This document shows positions 50,891 through 59,240 of a stretch of DNA of 64,000 nt, in pieces; position 1 is the first letter of the stretch; the number at the start of each line of letters is the position of its first letter. This DNA is from Oceanospirillum multiglobuliferum (GTDB lineage: Bacteria; Pseudomonadota; Gammaproteobacteria; Pseudomonadales; Halomonadaceae): the NCBI RefSeq assembly GCF_900167095.1, contig NZ_FUXG01000008.1, forward strand, positions 1-64,000, given 5' to 3'. A program made the translations under genes and the position numbers. A model generated the notes under the pieces. The model saw only the letters and a list, made by a program, of their open reading frames with translations. It was not told where the DNA came from and did no database searches.

Positions 50891-51809
50891 GAAAAACCTC
50901 ACCAGATGAATCTGATATAGAACTGGAATGCGTAGAAAGAAAACGGGCTATCTTATCGGCTTCATCTTGGCTTAAAGCACGATAGCTATAAGTCTTTGCC
51001 ATAAAGTCAATGGTATTAATCAGAGAGATTTCACGGCCATCATGTAAATAGGGTGCAGTAAAGGCAATGTTGCGTAAGGTTGGCACTTTACGCCATACCT
51101 TTTCATTGTTGATCTGAACAGGTGCGGTCGTAAGACCACCTAACTCTGATCCGCTATGACAGTGGTTGCAACCATGTTCCATAAACAACTGATAGCCAGC
51201 CCGTTCTTCTTCAGAAAGAGCTTTTGTATCGCCATTTAAGAACTGGTCATACTTTGACTCACTGAACTCCAAGTCAAGCAGATATTGCGCAATGACCTGA
51301 TAGGCTGAACCTGCGCTAAGACGACCAAATAGCTGGTTAAAGTTAGTTTTTAAAACATCATCACTTTGCAGTACAAACAGCAGTTTGGCGGGGGTCACAT
51401 TCATGTTGTTTTGAAAGCAATGTCTGATTTGATTCACTAAGTTAGGATCCTGACGTTCTATGCCAAATACAATTTGATGATTAAGGCGTACTAAAGCAGG
51501 TGCATTATAGCGGGTTGCTTGCCCTGTAAAAGTACGATTAAACTGCTTCGAAGAGGCAAAGCTACGGCTGGCTTGATGGCAGCTGCTACAGCTAATGTTA
51601 TTGACGCCCTGCGTTTTAAAATCAAGATTAAAGAGTAAACGTCCTGTTTCGGCAGCCTTTTCGCCGCGGTGCAGTTGCGTTATAGATTCGGCATGATCGC
51701 CCCATGCCTTTGGCAGGATGAAAAACATGATGAAGCATAGCAGTACAGCAAGCTTTCGGCATGCTGTACGAAAAGTTTGCGTTAAGGCCGTCAAGAGATA
51801 AAAATCCAT
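50877..51809 (-). CDS. Di-haem cytochrome c peroxidase/MauG-like protein
   Basis: 310 aa. A signal peptide or membrane anchor (hydrophobic core about 20-35, ending PKAWGD) is followed by a cytochrome-c-peroxidase-type fold with two haem motifs: CSSCH (about residue 77) and CNHCH (about 213). The neighbouring segments (LFNLDFKTQG, RYNAPALVRLNHQIVFG, W-KVPTLRNIAFTAPYLHDGRE) match the CcpA/MauG family. It may act as a periplasmic peroxidase or a redox sensor. Its 3' end overlaps the kinase start, an arrangement that favours a sensor role (inferred). Start ATG at 51809 has only a weak ribosome binding site. Confidence 0.88.
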   Translation of the reverse strand: MDFYLLTALTQTFRTACRKLAVLLCFIMFFILPKAWGDHAESITQLHRGEKAAETGRLLFNLDFKTQGVNNISCSSCHQASRSFASSKQFNRTFTGQATRYNAPALVRLNHQIVFGIERQDPNLVNQIRHCFQNNMNVTPAKLLFVLQSDDVLKTNFNQLFGRLSAGSAYQVIAQYLLDLEFSESKYDQFLNGDTKALSEEERAGYQLFMEHGCNHCHSGSELGGLTTAPVQINNEKVWRKVPTLRNIAFTAPYLHDGREISLINTIDFMAKTYSYRALSQDEADKIARFLSTHSSSISDSSGEVFRAPH

Positions 51810-51961
51810 AAGCTCATTTACAGAGGCGCACCATTATCCATATTAGAAGTATGATTTAAACCTAAACATTAGCTGGTTACGACTTTAATATCTGTTACGC
51901 TCAGCTCAACGTGGCAATATCTAAAGCAGTACTGTTGCATTTGGCCATTTAAATTACATAT

Positions 51962-52570
51962 CTAGGCTTGTGGTCGTTTCAAGCTGAAAGTCTGGTTACT
52001 CTCGCTATACCTGTGACCACCCAACTTAGCAATTAAGTTCCATGCGTCCATATTCACGCGACCATTTTGCCAGACATTGTCATCAATATGGATGTTGACG
52101 ATTTCACCTAGTACCAAATTACCTGCTAATGGGCCATCACCTAAGCGTTGAACGCTGTGTAAACGACACTCAAACCATGCTAATGCTTCCTTTATAGCGG
52201 GGCTTGACCCTGACGCAACTCTTAAAGGTGTTAAGCCAGCTAGCTCAAACTCGTCGACCTCGGCAGGTAAATCTGCACTGGTTTGATTCATCTGTTCGGC
52301 ATGGCTTTTGTCGACCATATTCACGACAAAATGTTTACTGGCTTTTAGATTGATTAAGCTGTCTTTCTCTTCACCTTTGGCATTCAGTAAAACGGAGAAG
52401 CTGATGATAGGAGGGTTAACACTGGCAACATTAAAGTAAGAGAAGGGTGCTAAGTTATTGATCCCTTCAGCGCTTTGTGTTGAGACCCATGCAATTGGGC
52501 GAGGGTAAACTGTGCTTCCTAAAAGATTGATGGTTTCAATGGGGGAAAGTGACTCGGTTGCAATATCCAT
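51962..52570 (-). CDS. Flavin reductase family (FMN-binding) protein
   Basis: 202 aa. The flavin-reductase-like FMN-binding fold shows N-terminal STVYPRPIAWVST and G-NNLAPFSYFNVAS-NPPIISFSV. These proteins reduce flavin with NAD(P)H, sometimes supplying an oxygenase, or act as related FMN enzymes. There is no oxygenase partner adjacent. It lies downstream of the crotonase gene on the same strand but behind a strong terminator, so probably has its own promoter. Confidence 0.85.
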   Translation of the reverse strand: MDIATESLSPIETINLLGSTVYPRPIAWVSTQSAEGINNLAPFSYFNVASVNPPIISFSVLLNAKGEEKDSLINLKASKHFVVNMVDKSHAEQMNQTSADLPAEVDEFELAGLTPLRVASGSSPAIKEALAWFECRLHSVQRLGDGPLAGNLVLGEIVNIHIDDNVWQNGRVNMDAWNLIAKLGGHRYSESNQTFSLKRPQA

Positions 52571-52612
52571 AATTTAGGCTCTATTGAACGGTGATGATAA
52601 ATGAAACTGTAT

Positions 52613-52641
52613 AAAAAAAGCCGCACAAGGCGTTGTGCGGC
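52613..52641 (-). terminator. Intrinsic terminator after the crotonase gene
   Basis: A perfect 9-bp stem (gccgcacaa and ttgtgcggc) with a GGCG loop, followed on the minus strand by seven T residues. It closes the minus-strand phenylacetate-associated operon. Confidence 0.95.
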
Positions 52642-52687
52642 CAAAGCAAGGTGAAAGGTTTATAATCGTGAATCAGGATAAGGTTGA

Positions 52688-53473
52688 TTAACGATTTTTG
52701 AACTCAGGCTTACGTTTTTCAACAAAGGCTTTCATGCCTTCTTTCTGATCTGCGGTGGCAAAAGTAGAAGCAAAAGCGCGACGCTCAAAACGTAAACCCT
52801 CTTGCAGGCTGGTTTCAAAAGCCACGTTAACCGCCTCTTTAATCATATAAACGGTTGGGCGTGACAGTTTTGCGATTTTACCAGCGACTTTTAGAGCTTC
52901 TTCTTCTAGCTGATCCGCAGGAATAATTCGGCTTACCAAGCCTGCACGTTCTGCTTCTTCAGCATCCATCATGCGACCTGTCAGACACATTTCCATCGCT
53001 TTAGCTTTGCCAATTGCTTTGGTTAAACGCTGTGTACCACCCGCACCTGGCATTGTGCCAATATTGATTTCAGGCTGGCCAAATTTGGCGGTATCGGCGG
53101 CCAAAATAAAATCACAGGCCATAGCCATTTCGCAGCCACCGCCTAATGCGAAGCCGGCCACTGCGGCAATAATAGGCTTACGTGCTGTATTTAAGCTGTC
53201 CCAACCATCACGACGGTTGTAAGGGAAGTCTGCGAGAAACAGATCAATAAACTCTTGGCCTTCCATGTCTTTAATGTCAGCACCTGCGGCAAAAGCTTTG
53301 GCATTACCTGTGATGACCATTGCGCCAATATTGTCATCCGCTTGGAACTGTTCAATGGCTTGGCCTACCTCTGAAACCAAAGCATTGGACAAAGCATTCA
53401 GCGCTTCAGGGCGATTGAGTTGAATCCAGCCTACTGCACCACGGGCTTCAGCAATGATATTTTGATAAGACAC
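52688..53473 (-). CDS. Enoyl-CoA hydratase (crotonase family)
   Basis: 261 aa. The oxyanion-hole block is AFAAGADIKDM and the hydratase glutamates are visible in GGGCEMAMACDF and GQPEINIGTMPGAGG. It hydrates trans-2-enoyl-CoA in the cytoplasm. It is similar to PaaF-type hydratases but a separate gene from the paaF at 57671, and ends the minus-strand paaN-paaY unit. It may serve phenylacetate or fatty-acid oxidation; assigned only to the family. Confidence 0.9.
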   Translation of the reverse strand: MSYQNIIAEARGAVGWIQLNRPEALNALSNALVSEVGQAIEQFQADDNIGAMVITGNAKAFAAGADIKDMEGQEFIDLFLADFPYNRRDGWDSLNTARKPIIAAVAGFALGGGCEMAMACDFILAADTAKFGQPEINIGTMPGAGGTQRLTKAIGKAKAMEMCLTGRMMDAEEAERAGLVSRIIPADQLEEEALKVAGKIAKLSRPTVYMIKEAVNVAFETSLQEGLRFERRAFASTFATADQKEGMKAFVEKRKPEFKNR

Positions 53474-53545
53474 AGTGTGTTCTCCACTTATTCGTTTGCA
53501 GTGATTGTTTTTTGTAGTTAGGGGACGAACGCGCGAGTTAACGAA

Positions 53546-54151
53546 TCAGTCTTGCTGTTTAACCGCGTATAAAGGTTTCACATCAGGTATATCAATGCGC
53601 TTTCGATCTGGTTCAACCTCAGTTAAAGGTGCTACCTTCTGCATAGTTTGTAAGCTACGAATCGAAAGGTTTTGATATTCAGCAGTGCCTTTACCCTTCC
53701 ACTCGATCTCTTTGTCGGATAGCTCTCGGATAATTTTAGCTGGCGTACCTGCCAATAATGAGCGGGGAGGGCAATCAAAGTCGGCTTTAACAAAGGCGCA
53801 AGCAGCAACAATTGAGGCTTCACCAATACGAGCATTGTCCATCACTACGGCATTCATACCGACCAATGCATTTTTACCGATATAACAACCGTGTAACACT
53901 GCGCCGTGGCCGATATGACCGTCCACATCCACAACGGTTTCTGTACCAGGAAAACCGTGCATCACACAGGTGTCTTGCACGTTTGCACCCTCTTTAATTA
54001 CTAGACGACCAAAATCACCCCGTAAACAGGCATTAGGGCCGATATAGCAGCGTGGGCCGATGATGACATCACCAATTAGAACGGCGGTAGGGTGTACAAA
54101 AGCGGTAGGGTCAACAACAGGAACGATGCCATCAATGCTATAGACTTGCAT
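53546..54151 (-). CDS. paaY: PaaY, hexapeptide-repeat thioesterase of phenylacetate catabolism
   Basis: 201 aa. The left-handed beta-helix of hexapeptide repeats (gamma-carbonic-anhydrase fold) opens with [27 protein letters not shown], and has the metal-site histidines in [12 protein letters not shown]. The C-terminal tail with [10 protein letters not shown] is PaaY-like. PaaY hydrolyses CoA esters such as the 2-hydroxycyclohepta-triene-type dead-end product. It follows paaN at 127 bp on the same strand, with a hairpin between. Confidence 0.93.
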   Translation of the reverse strand: MQVYSIDGIVPVVDPTAFVHPTAVLIGDVIIGPRCYIGPNACLRGDFGRLVIKEGANVQDTCVMHGFPGTETVVDVDGHIGHGAVLHGCYIGKNALVGMNAVVMDNARIGEASIVAACAFVKADFDCPPRSLLAGTPAKIIRELSDKEIEWKGKGTAEYQNLSIRSLQTMQKVAPLTEVEPDRKRIDIPDVKPLYAVKQQD

Positions 54152-54231
54152 AAAGGAATCCTTTGTTTGAGAAGGTTTCTTAACTCAAAAGCCTGTTAAT
54201 ATCAGATTGATTTTGTCTGAGGCTTGAGCAA

Positions 54232-54259
54232 TAACGGCCAGCGTATACGCCAGCCGTTA
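54232..54259 (-). terminator. Hairpin between paaN and paaY
   Basis: Arms taacggc and gccgtta pair around an inner gcgta/tacgc palindrome. No T-run follows on the minus strand, so it may be a processing or partial terminator site. Confidence 0.45.
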
Positions 54260-54278
54260 GATTCAGAGCAATACGCGC

Positions 54279-55946
54279 TTACTGATGGCGACGGCTTTGA
54301 ACAGTGATGAAACGACGTGATACAAAGGCAATATCAGTCAAAGATGCGTTAGAGGCTGGGTTGCCACCTGTGGCATGGAAATCACTGAATGCAGCCGATT
54401 GATTGACAAAAACACCACCATCTAGGTTGCAAGACAGGGCTACACCCACATCCATTGCCAACTCTTCAGCTTGCTCTAAAACAGCAGCATCTGTTGAGTA
54501 AACACCTAAGGTGATAGCGCCTTTTTCGCTAATCACTTCGCCTGCTAACTGCAAGCTGTGCTCAGTGCTGTCAGTGGCAATAATGAAAGAGACTGGGCCA
54601 AAACGCTCTTCGCTGAACGTTTCTTTATCTGCCGCATCCACTTTTAAAATCAGTGGAGTGTGAACGCGCGCATTCGGGAACTGTGGATGTTCAAGCTTGG
54701 TGCTGGCCAATACCACTTCACCCAATGCTTCACACTCTTTAATACGGGCTTCAGTTGCACAAGACTGTATTGCACCTAGCACCATAGTTGCACGGTCAAT
54801 ATCAGACAAGAACTTGGAAGTAGCAGTTGCTAGGGTTTGTGCTACATCATCAAAGCTCATTTCACCGTCAGCAGTTTTAATGCCTGTGCGAGGTACATAA
54901 ATTGCCTGAGTTGTAGTACACATTTGGCCTGAATATAAACTCAGCGTAAACGCAAGGTTACGGGCAACAGCCTTAATGTCCGTTACACTGTCGATTACAA
55001 CAGAGTTTACACCGGCTTTCTCAGTGAACACCTGTGCTTGGCGTGCATTGTCTTCTAACCAAGTACCGAAGAAGTTAGAACCCGTAAAGTCGATCAGTTT
55101 GATATCTTTATGGGTCGCCAGCTCTTTGGTGATAGGTGCTTCAGCAGTATCAACAACCATAGACACCAAGTAAGGCGGGAAGCCTGCTTCTTTTAATACG
55201 TCTTGCGCGATCTTGATTGAAACGGCTGCTGGCAAAATGGCTGCAGGGTGTGGCTTCACAATCACAGGGTTACCCGTAACAAGAGAAGCGAATAGACCTG
55301 GATAAGTATTCCAAGTTGGGAAGGTTGAACAACCTACAACCAATGCAACACCGCGTGGAACGATGTGGAATTTCTTTTCCAGTACCAACGGATCATGTTT
55401 GCCTTGTGGCTTAGTCCAAGTTGCGCTTTCAGGTACTTCTTTCATAGCGCGATAGGCATAAGCAACGGCTTCCAGACCACGGTCTTGAGCGTGTGGGCCA
55501 CCTGCTTGGAATGCCATCATAAAGCCTTGACCTGAGGTGTGCATAACACCATAAGCGATCTCAAAGCTGTTTTTGTTTAGGCGATCAAGAATTTCCATAC
55601 AAACGCCAGCACGGGTGTCTACACCCGCATCACGCCATGCTTTCATCGCTTTTTTCATTTCAGGGATCAATACGTTGTGATCAACCTGAGGATAGCGCAC
55701 ACCCATTTCAATACCGTAAGGTGAAGGCTCTCCCGCTACTTCACCTGTAATGCCTGGCATTTCAAGCTCGAAATAGTTGCCTAGAGTCGCTTTGAAAGCT
55801 TCCTCACCTTTCTGATTGGCATCTTCACCATAAACGCGTGGGCTTGGGTTTTCAGAGTATGGCGTCCAATAGTCGCGACTCTGAATAGCGTTTAACGCTT
55901 GCTCTAATGTATTTTGGTGACGCTGGAAAAATTCATTTTGACTCAT
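54279..55946 (-). CDS. paaN: PaaN, phenylacetate-pathway aldehyde dehydrogenase
   Basis: 555 aa, of the PaaN (TIGR02288-type) family of aldehyde dehydrogenases. N-terminal PaaN-specific part, then VGCSTFPTWNTYPGLFASLVTGNPVIVKPHP, the Glu region TEKAGVNSVVID, and catalytic Cys343 in SGQMCTTTQ. It oxidises the ring-opened 3-oxo-5,6-dehydrosuberyl-CoA semialdehyde. It lacks the C-terminal MaoC-like hydratase domain of PaaZ (about 680 aa), so the oxepin-CoA ring-opening step must come from another protein. It lies between flavodoxin and paaY on the minus strand. Confidence 0.93.
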   Translation of the reverse strand: MSQNEFFQRHQNTLEQALNAIQSRDYWTPYSENPSPRVYGEDANQKGEEAFKATLGNYFELEMPGITGEVAGEPSPYGIEMGVRYPQVDHNVLIPEMKKAMKAWRDAGVDTRAGVCMEILDRLNKNSFEIAYGVMHTSGQGFMMAFQAGGPHAQDRGLEAVAYAYRAMKEVPESATWTKPQGKHDPLVLEKKFHIVPRGVALVVGCSTFPTWNTYPGLFASLVTGNPVIVKPHPAAILPAAVSIKIAQDVLKEAGFPPYLVSMVVDTAEAPITKELATHKDIKLIDFTGSNFFGTWLEDNARQAQVFTEKAGVNSVVIDSVTDIKAVARNLAFTLSLYSGQMCTTTQAIYVPRTGIKTADGEMSFDDVAQTLATATSKFLSDIDRATMVLGAIQSCATEARIKECEALGEVVLASTKLEHPQFPNARVHTPLILKVDAADKETFSEERFGPVSFIIATDSTEHSLQLAGEVISEKGAITLGVYSTDAAVLEQAEELAMDVGVALSCNLDGGVFVNQSAAFSDFHATGGNPASNASLTDIAFVSRRFITVQSRRHQ

Positions 55947-56057
55947 AGCAGTATTCTCTCCTGAAAAACTCGTATCACATTATTATTTTGAGCAGAGTGA
56001 TACTATAAAGATAATTAATAAACAGTTTTAAAGCAGTGTAAACTTGTTTGGTTAGAG

Positions 56058-56507
56058 TTAAAGCTCTTTTAGCCACTCATTGACCCATTCTAACGCATCT
56101 TCATCTGGTAGCGGCTGTGTGCAAGCGTCGATTTCTAAGCGCTCACCCACTTTAACGGCACCTAATGAGGCTAGTAGTACGTCCATATCCTTACCTGCTT
56201 GACAAAAAGTCTGATGGTAAGTTTGGTCGCCTAAAGCGATAACGCCATATTTAATATGTGATAAATCTGGCTTTTGTTCTTTAAGTGCATCGTGGAACGG
56301 AATAATGTTGTCTGGCAATTCACCATCACCATGAGTAGAAGTACAAATGAGGATCACTTCTCTATTTTCAATGTCGAAGCTATCTAGATCAGCCTCTTCT
56401 ACTAGTTCACACTCATGCCCTTGACTCAGCAGTTCGTCGTTTAACGTGTCTGCCACCATTTGAGATTGGCCGGACTCTGTACCAACCACAATTACGATAT
56501 TAGTCAT
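56058..56507 (-). CDS. Flavodoxin (MioC-like)
   Basis: 149 aa. The flavodoxin FMN phosphate loop is GTESGQSQ near the N-terminus, with STHGDGELPDN and GDQTYHQTFCQAGKDMD at the isoalloxazine loops. It is similar to MioC and short flavodoxins, carries one or two electrons and acts in the cytoplasm. It heads the minus-strand unit with paaN, paaY and crotonase. Its place suggests an electron supply to a phenylacetate-pathway enzyme, though this is inferred. Confidence 0.9.
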   Translation of the reverse strand: MTNIVIVVGTESGQSQMVADTLNDELLSQGHECELVEEADLDSFDIENREVILICTSTHGDGELPDNIIPFHDALKEQKPDLSHIKYGVIALGDQTYHQTFCQAGKDMDVLLASLGAVKVGERLEIDACTQPLPDEDALEWVNEWLKEL

Positions 56508-56700
56508 AGAACCTCACAGGGATCTGTGCTTGATGCTAGATCAGCCAGTTGTCAGTTTTTATTGTTTGCAAGGAGACACCCCTCGTTTATTTGCTCAAGA
56601 TACACCATATTTTGCGATACCGAAACCCTTGTATGCAATTTAACTCTTGTATCCCTTTCTAGGAATACGGTAGTCTTAAGGGAACAGAAAAAAAACAATC

Positions 56701-56712
56701 ACGTCCGGACGT
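56701..56712. promoter_or_regulatory. 12-bp perfect palindrome in the divergent phenylacetate promoter region
   Basis: ACGTCCGGACGT (56701-56712) lies 46 bases before the paaA-like start and 193 bases before the flavodoxin start. A 12-bp perfect palindrome here is a plausible operator for a regulator not encoded in the window. No PaaX- or PaaR-type gene is seen. Confidence 0.4.
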
Positions 56713-56758
56713 CTTAGTACCCACGGGCACCTTAAAGAATTAAGCGGGAGAAGCGACT

Positions 56759-57532
56759 ATGACCGCGGACATCCAGATTCTGATCGACCGTATATCCAAA
56801 GGTGAAAAAGTTTCACAAAGTGACACACTGCCGACAGGATACCGTAATGAATTGATGCGCCTTATGGTGGTTTTTGTTGATTCAGAACTTGCAGGGGCAG
56901 CAGGGTTTGCCTCTCAAATCAACTCAGCACCGGGTGTTAAAGAAAGCATTCTTGCTTCTAGCATCGTTTCTGAGAAGTTTTCCAGTGCCGATCGCATTCT
57001 TAACCTATTAAAAGGTTTTGGTGTTGATCCTCAACTATACGTAGCCTCGCATGCTTGGTCTGCTCGGGTTGCTCGTAGCGTTGATCTAGGCCAGCGCCGC
57101 ATCGGTGGTGATAAGCGCCTGAATGTATTCCACTACCCGCTACAAGGTTGGGTGGATTCGTTGGTGATGAACTTAATGATGGGTACAGCCTCTCTAACAC
57201 AACTGCGTGAGTTACAAAATTGCTCATATCAGCCGTTAGCAGATGAAATGGCTCAAATTTTAAAAACTGAGTCTGCTCATACCGAGGCCGGTGAAGAGGG
57301 CTTAAATCAAGCCATTTCCAATGCATTCTCTACAGATGAAGCGCAAAACAGTGTGAATTACTGGTATCCACGTGTTAGAGCTGCTTTTGGCCGTGCAACG
57401 TCTGATCGTGCTGACCTGTATCGCAAATTAGGTTTGATGCGTAGTTCAAATGTTGATCGTTTAGCGGCATGGGAAGGTGAAATTAATGATCGGTTAACCC
57501 GATTAGGCTTAACTGTTCCTGAACTAGACTGA
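56759..57532 (+). CDS. PaaA/PaaC-family (PF05138-type) protein with altered di-iron site
   Basis: 257 aa. It aligns with the catalytic subunit PaaA of phenylacetyl-CoA epoxidase: YRNELMR, D-SE43-LAG, a second Glu72 (IVSEKFS), WVD133, and E171-SA-H174 (KTESAHTEAG), ending LGLTVPE. PaaA has two ExxH pairs; here the first reads E72-x-x-Ser75, so one iron-ligand His is absent. At 257 aa it is also shorter than the 309 aa E. coli PaaA. It may be a catalytic variant, a non-catalytic structural partner (as PaaC is), or have new function. It begins the plus-strand unit but is followed by two hairpins before paaF. Confidence 0.7.
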   Translation: MTADIQILIDRISKGEKVSQSDTLPTGYRNELMRLMVVFVDSELAGAAGFASQINSAPGVKESILASSIVSEKFSSADRILNLLKGFGVDPQLYVASHAWSARVARSVDLGQRRIGGDKRLNVFHYPLQGWVDSLVMNLMMGTASLTQLRELQNCSYQPLADEMAQILKTESAHTEAGEEGLNQAISNAFSTDEAQNSVNYWYPRVRAAFGRATSDRADLYRKLGLMRSSNVDRLAAWEGEINDRLTRLGLTVPELD

Positions 57533-57541
57533 TTCGTACCT

Positions 57542-57614
57542 CTGTTTTCTATATTTTAGAAAACAGAAAACAAAAACCGCAGCGTTAAATTGGAATTAAC
57601 GCTGACGGTTTTTT
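57542..57614 (+). terminator. Tandem hairpins after the paaA-like gene
   Basis: The first hairpin is a perfect 10-bp stem (ctgttttcta and tagaaaacag, 57542-57566). The second, 57574-57611, pairs aaaccg + agcgttaa with ttaacgct + cggttt and ends in a T-run. The second is a good intrinsic terminator, which separates the paaA-like transcript from paaF. Confidence 0.8.
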
Positions 57615-57670
57615 GTCGTGCGCCTTAAAGCTCCAATACTGCAATGGGGTTGCTACAAGTGATAAACGAA

Positions 57671-58444
57671 ATGACTTTCGAAACAATTAAAACAAGCTCT
57701 GCAAAAGGTGTTCTAACGGTTACTTTGAACCGTCCTGAAGCCTTTAATGCACTTAATACATTGCTACTAAAAGAACTTGCCGACCTACTTGAGCAAGTTG
57801 AACAAGACCATGAGATCGGTGCCGTAGTGGTAACTGGTGGTGCAAAAGTGTTTGCGGCAGGGGCTGACATCAAAGAGATGGCTGCACTAGATGCTGTAGG
57901 CGTAATGAATGATGCTCGCCCAAAACACTGGCGTCGTATTTATCAGTTCTCTAAGCCATTAATCGCGGCTGTCAATGGCTATGCCTTGGGCGGCGGTTGT
58001 GAGTTAGTGATGCACTGCGATATCGTCATTGCAGGCGACAACGCACTATTTGGCCAGCCTGAGATTAATCTAGGTATTATCCCTGGAGCAGGCGGTACAC
58101 AGCGCTTGATTCGAACTGTGGGTAAACCTCTGGCGATGAAAATGGTACTAAGCGGTGAAATGATCGATGCTAAAACCGCCTTAAGCGCAGGTTTAGTAGC
58201 TGAAGTAACCATTCCTGAGAAAACCATTGAACGTGCCACTGAGCTAGCTCAAACCATTGCTCGTAAGCCACCTATCGCGGTACGTTTAGCCAAAGAAGCC
58301 TTGCTCAAAGCCTTTGAAACTGACCTAGAGTCAGGCTTAAACCTTGAGCGTAAATCTTTTACCTTGCTGGCTGCGACTGAAGATCGCCAAGAAGGTATTG
58401 CTGCTTTTATGGAAAAACGTAAACCCAACTTTAAAGGATGCTGA
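57671..58444 (+). CDS. paaF: 2,3-dehydroadipyl-CoA hydratase
   Basis: 257 aa from the ATG at 57671, matching the E. coli PaaF length (255 aa); the ATG at 57644 lacks a ribosome binding site. Very close in layout to PaaF: VTLNRPEAFNALN, KVFAAGADIKEMA, LIAAVNGYALGGGCELVM, the GQPEINLGIIPGAGG glutamate block and LLAATEDRQEGIAAF. It hydrates 2,3-dehydroadipyl-CoA to 3-hydroxyadipyl-CoA. It overlaps nothing but lies four bases before paaG. Confidence 0.93.
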   Translation: MTFETIKTSSAKGVLTVTLNRPEAFNALNTLLLKELADLLEQVEQDHEIGAVVVTGGAKVFAAGADIKEMAALDAVGVMNDARPKHWRRIYQFSKPLIAAVNGYALGGGCELVMHCDIVIAGDNALFGQPEINLGIIPGAGGTQRLIRTVGKPLAMKMVLSGEMIDAKTALSAGLVAEVTIPEKTIERATELAQTIARKPPIAVRLAKEALLKAFETDLESGLNLERKSFTLLAATEDRQEGIAAFMEKRKPNFKGC

Positions 58445-58447
58445 TCC

Positions 58448-59239
58448 ATGTCTTTTAACAATATCGAATTCGTAATTGAGGATGGCGTTGCCATTCTGAC
58501 CTTCAACCGCCCTGATAGCTTGAACAGCTTTAATGCTGAAATGCATGCTGAAGTGCGTGAAGCTTTAAAAGAAGTGAAGAAAAACGCAGAAGTACGTGCG
58601 CTGGTCATTACAGGTAATGGTCGTGGTTTCTGTGCAGGTCAAGACTTAAGTGATCGTAACGTTGCGCCAACGGCAGAAGCACCGAATTTAGGTGAGTCGA
58701 TCGAGAAAAACTACAACCCTATGATTCGTACCATTCGAGCCTTAGAGATGCCGGTAATATGCGCTGTAAACGGTGTGGCGGCAGGTGCAGGTGCCAATAT
58801 TGCACTGGCTTGTGACATTGTTTTTGCGGCACGCTCTGCAAAATTTATTCAAGCATTCTGCAAAATTGGTTTGATTCCTGATTCAGGTGGTACTTGGACG
58901 CTACCAAACATGGTTGGCCAAGCCCGTGCTATGGCATTGTCTATGCTGGGTGATCGTGTTTCAGCAGAGCAAGCGGAACAGTGGGGCATGATCTGGAAAG
59001 CGGTTGACGATGAAGACGTGAAAAATGTCGCTATCGAAACGGCTAAGCAACTGGCAACACAGCCTACAAAAGGCTTAGCACTAATCAAGCGTGCGATTCA
59101 TGCCTCTGCCACCAATACAATGGATGAGCAGTTAGATCTTGAACGTGACTTGCAAACCATCGCGGGCCGCACAGAAGATTATCGTGAAGGCGTAGCCGCA
59201 TTTATGGCAAAACGCCAGCCAGAATTCAAAGGCCGTTAA
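58448..59239 (+). CDS. paaG: 1,2-epoxyphenylacetyl-CoA isomerase
   Basis: 263 aa, crotonase fold. LTFNRPDSLNSFN, GRGFCAGQDLSDR, and the catalytic Asp in IGLIPDSGGTW, which is characteristic of PaaG and replaces the hydratase glutamate. It converts the ring epoxide to oxepin-CoA and also shifts double bonds. In the paaFGHIJ operon; the spacing is a few bases on both sides. Confidence 0.95.
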   Translation: MSFNNIEFVIEDGVAILTFNRPDSLNSFNAEMHAEVREALKEVKKNAEVRALVITGNGRGFCAGQDLSDRNVAPTAEAPNLGESIEKNYNPMIRTIRALEMPVICAVNGVAAGAGANIALACDIVFAARSAKFIQAFCKIGLIPDSGGTWTLPNMVGQARAMALSMLGDRVSAEQAEQWGMIWKAVDDEDVKNVAIETAKQLATQPTKGLALIKRAIHASATNTMDEQLDLERDLQTIAGRTEDYREGVAAFMAKRQPEFKGR

Positions 59240-59240
59240 G

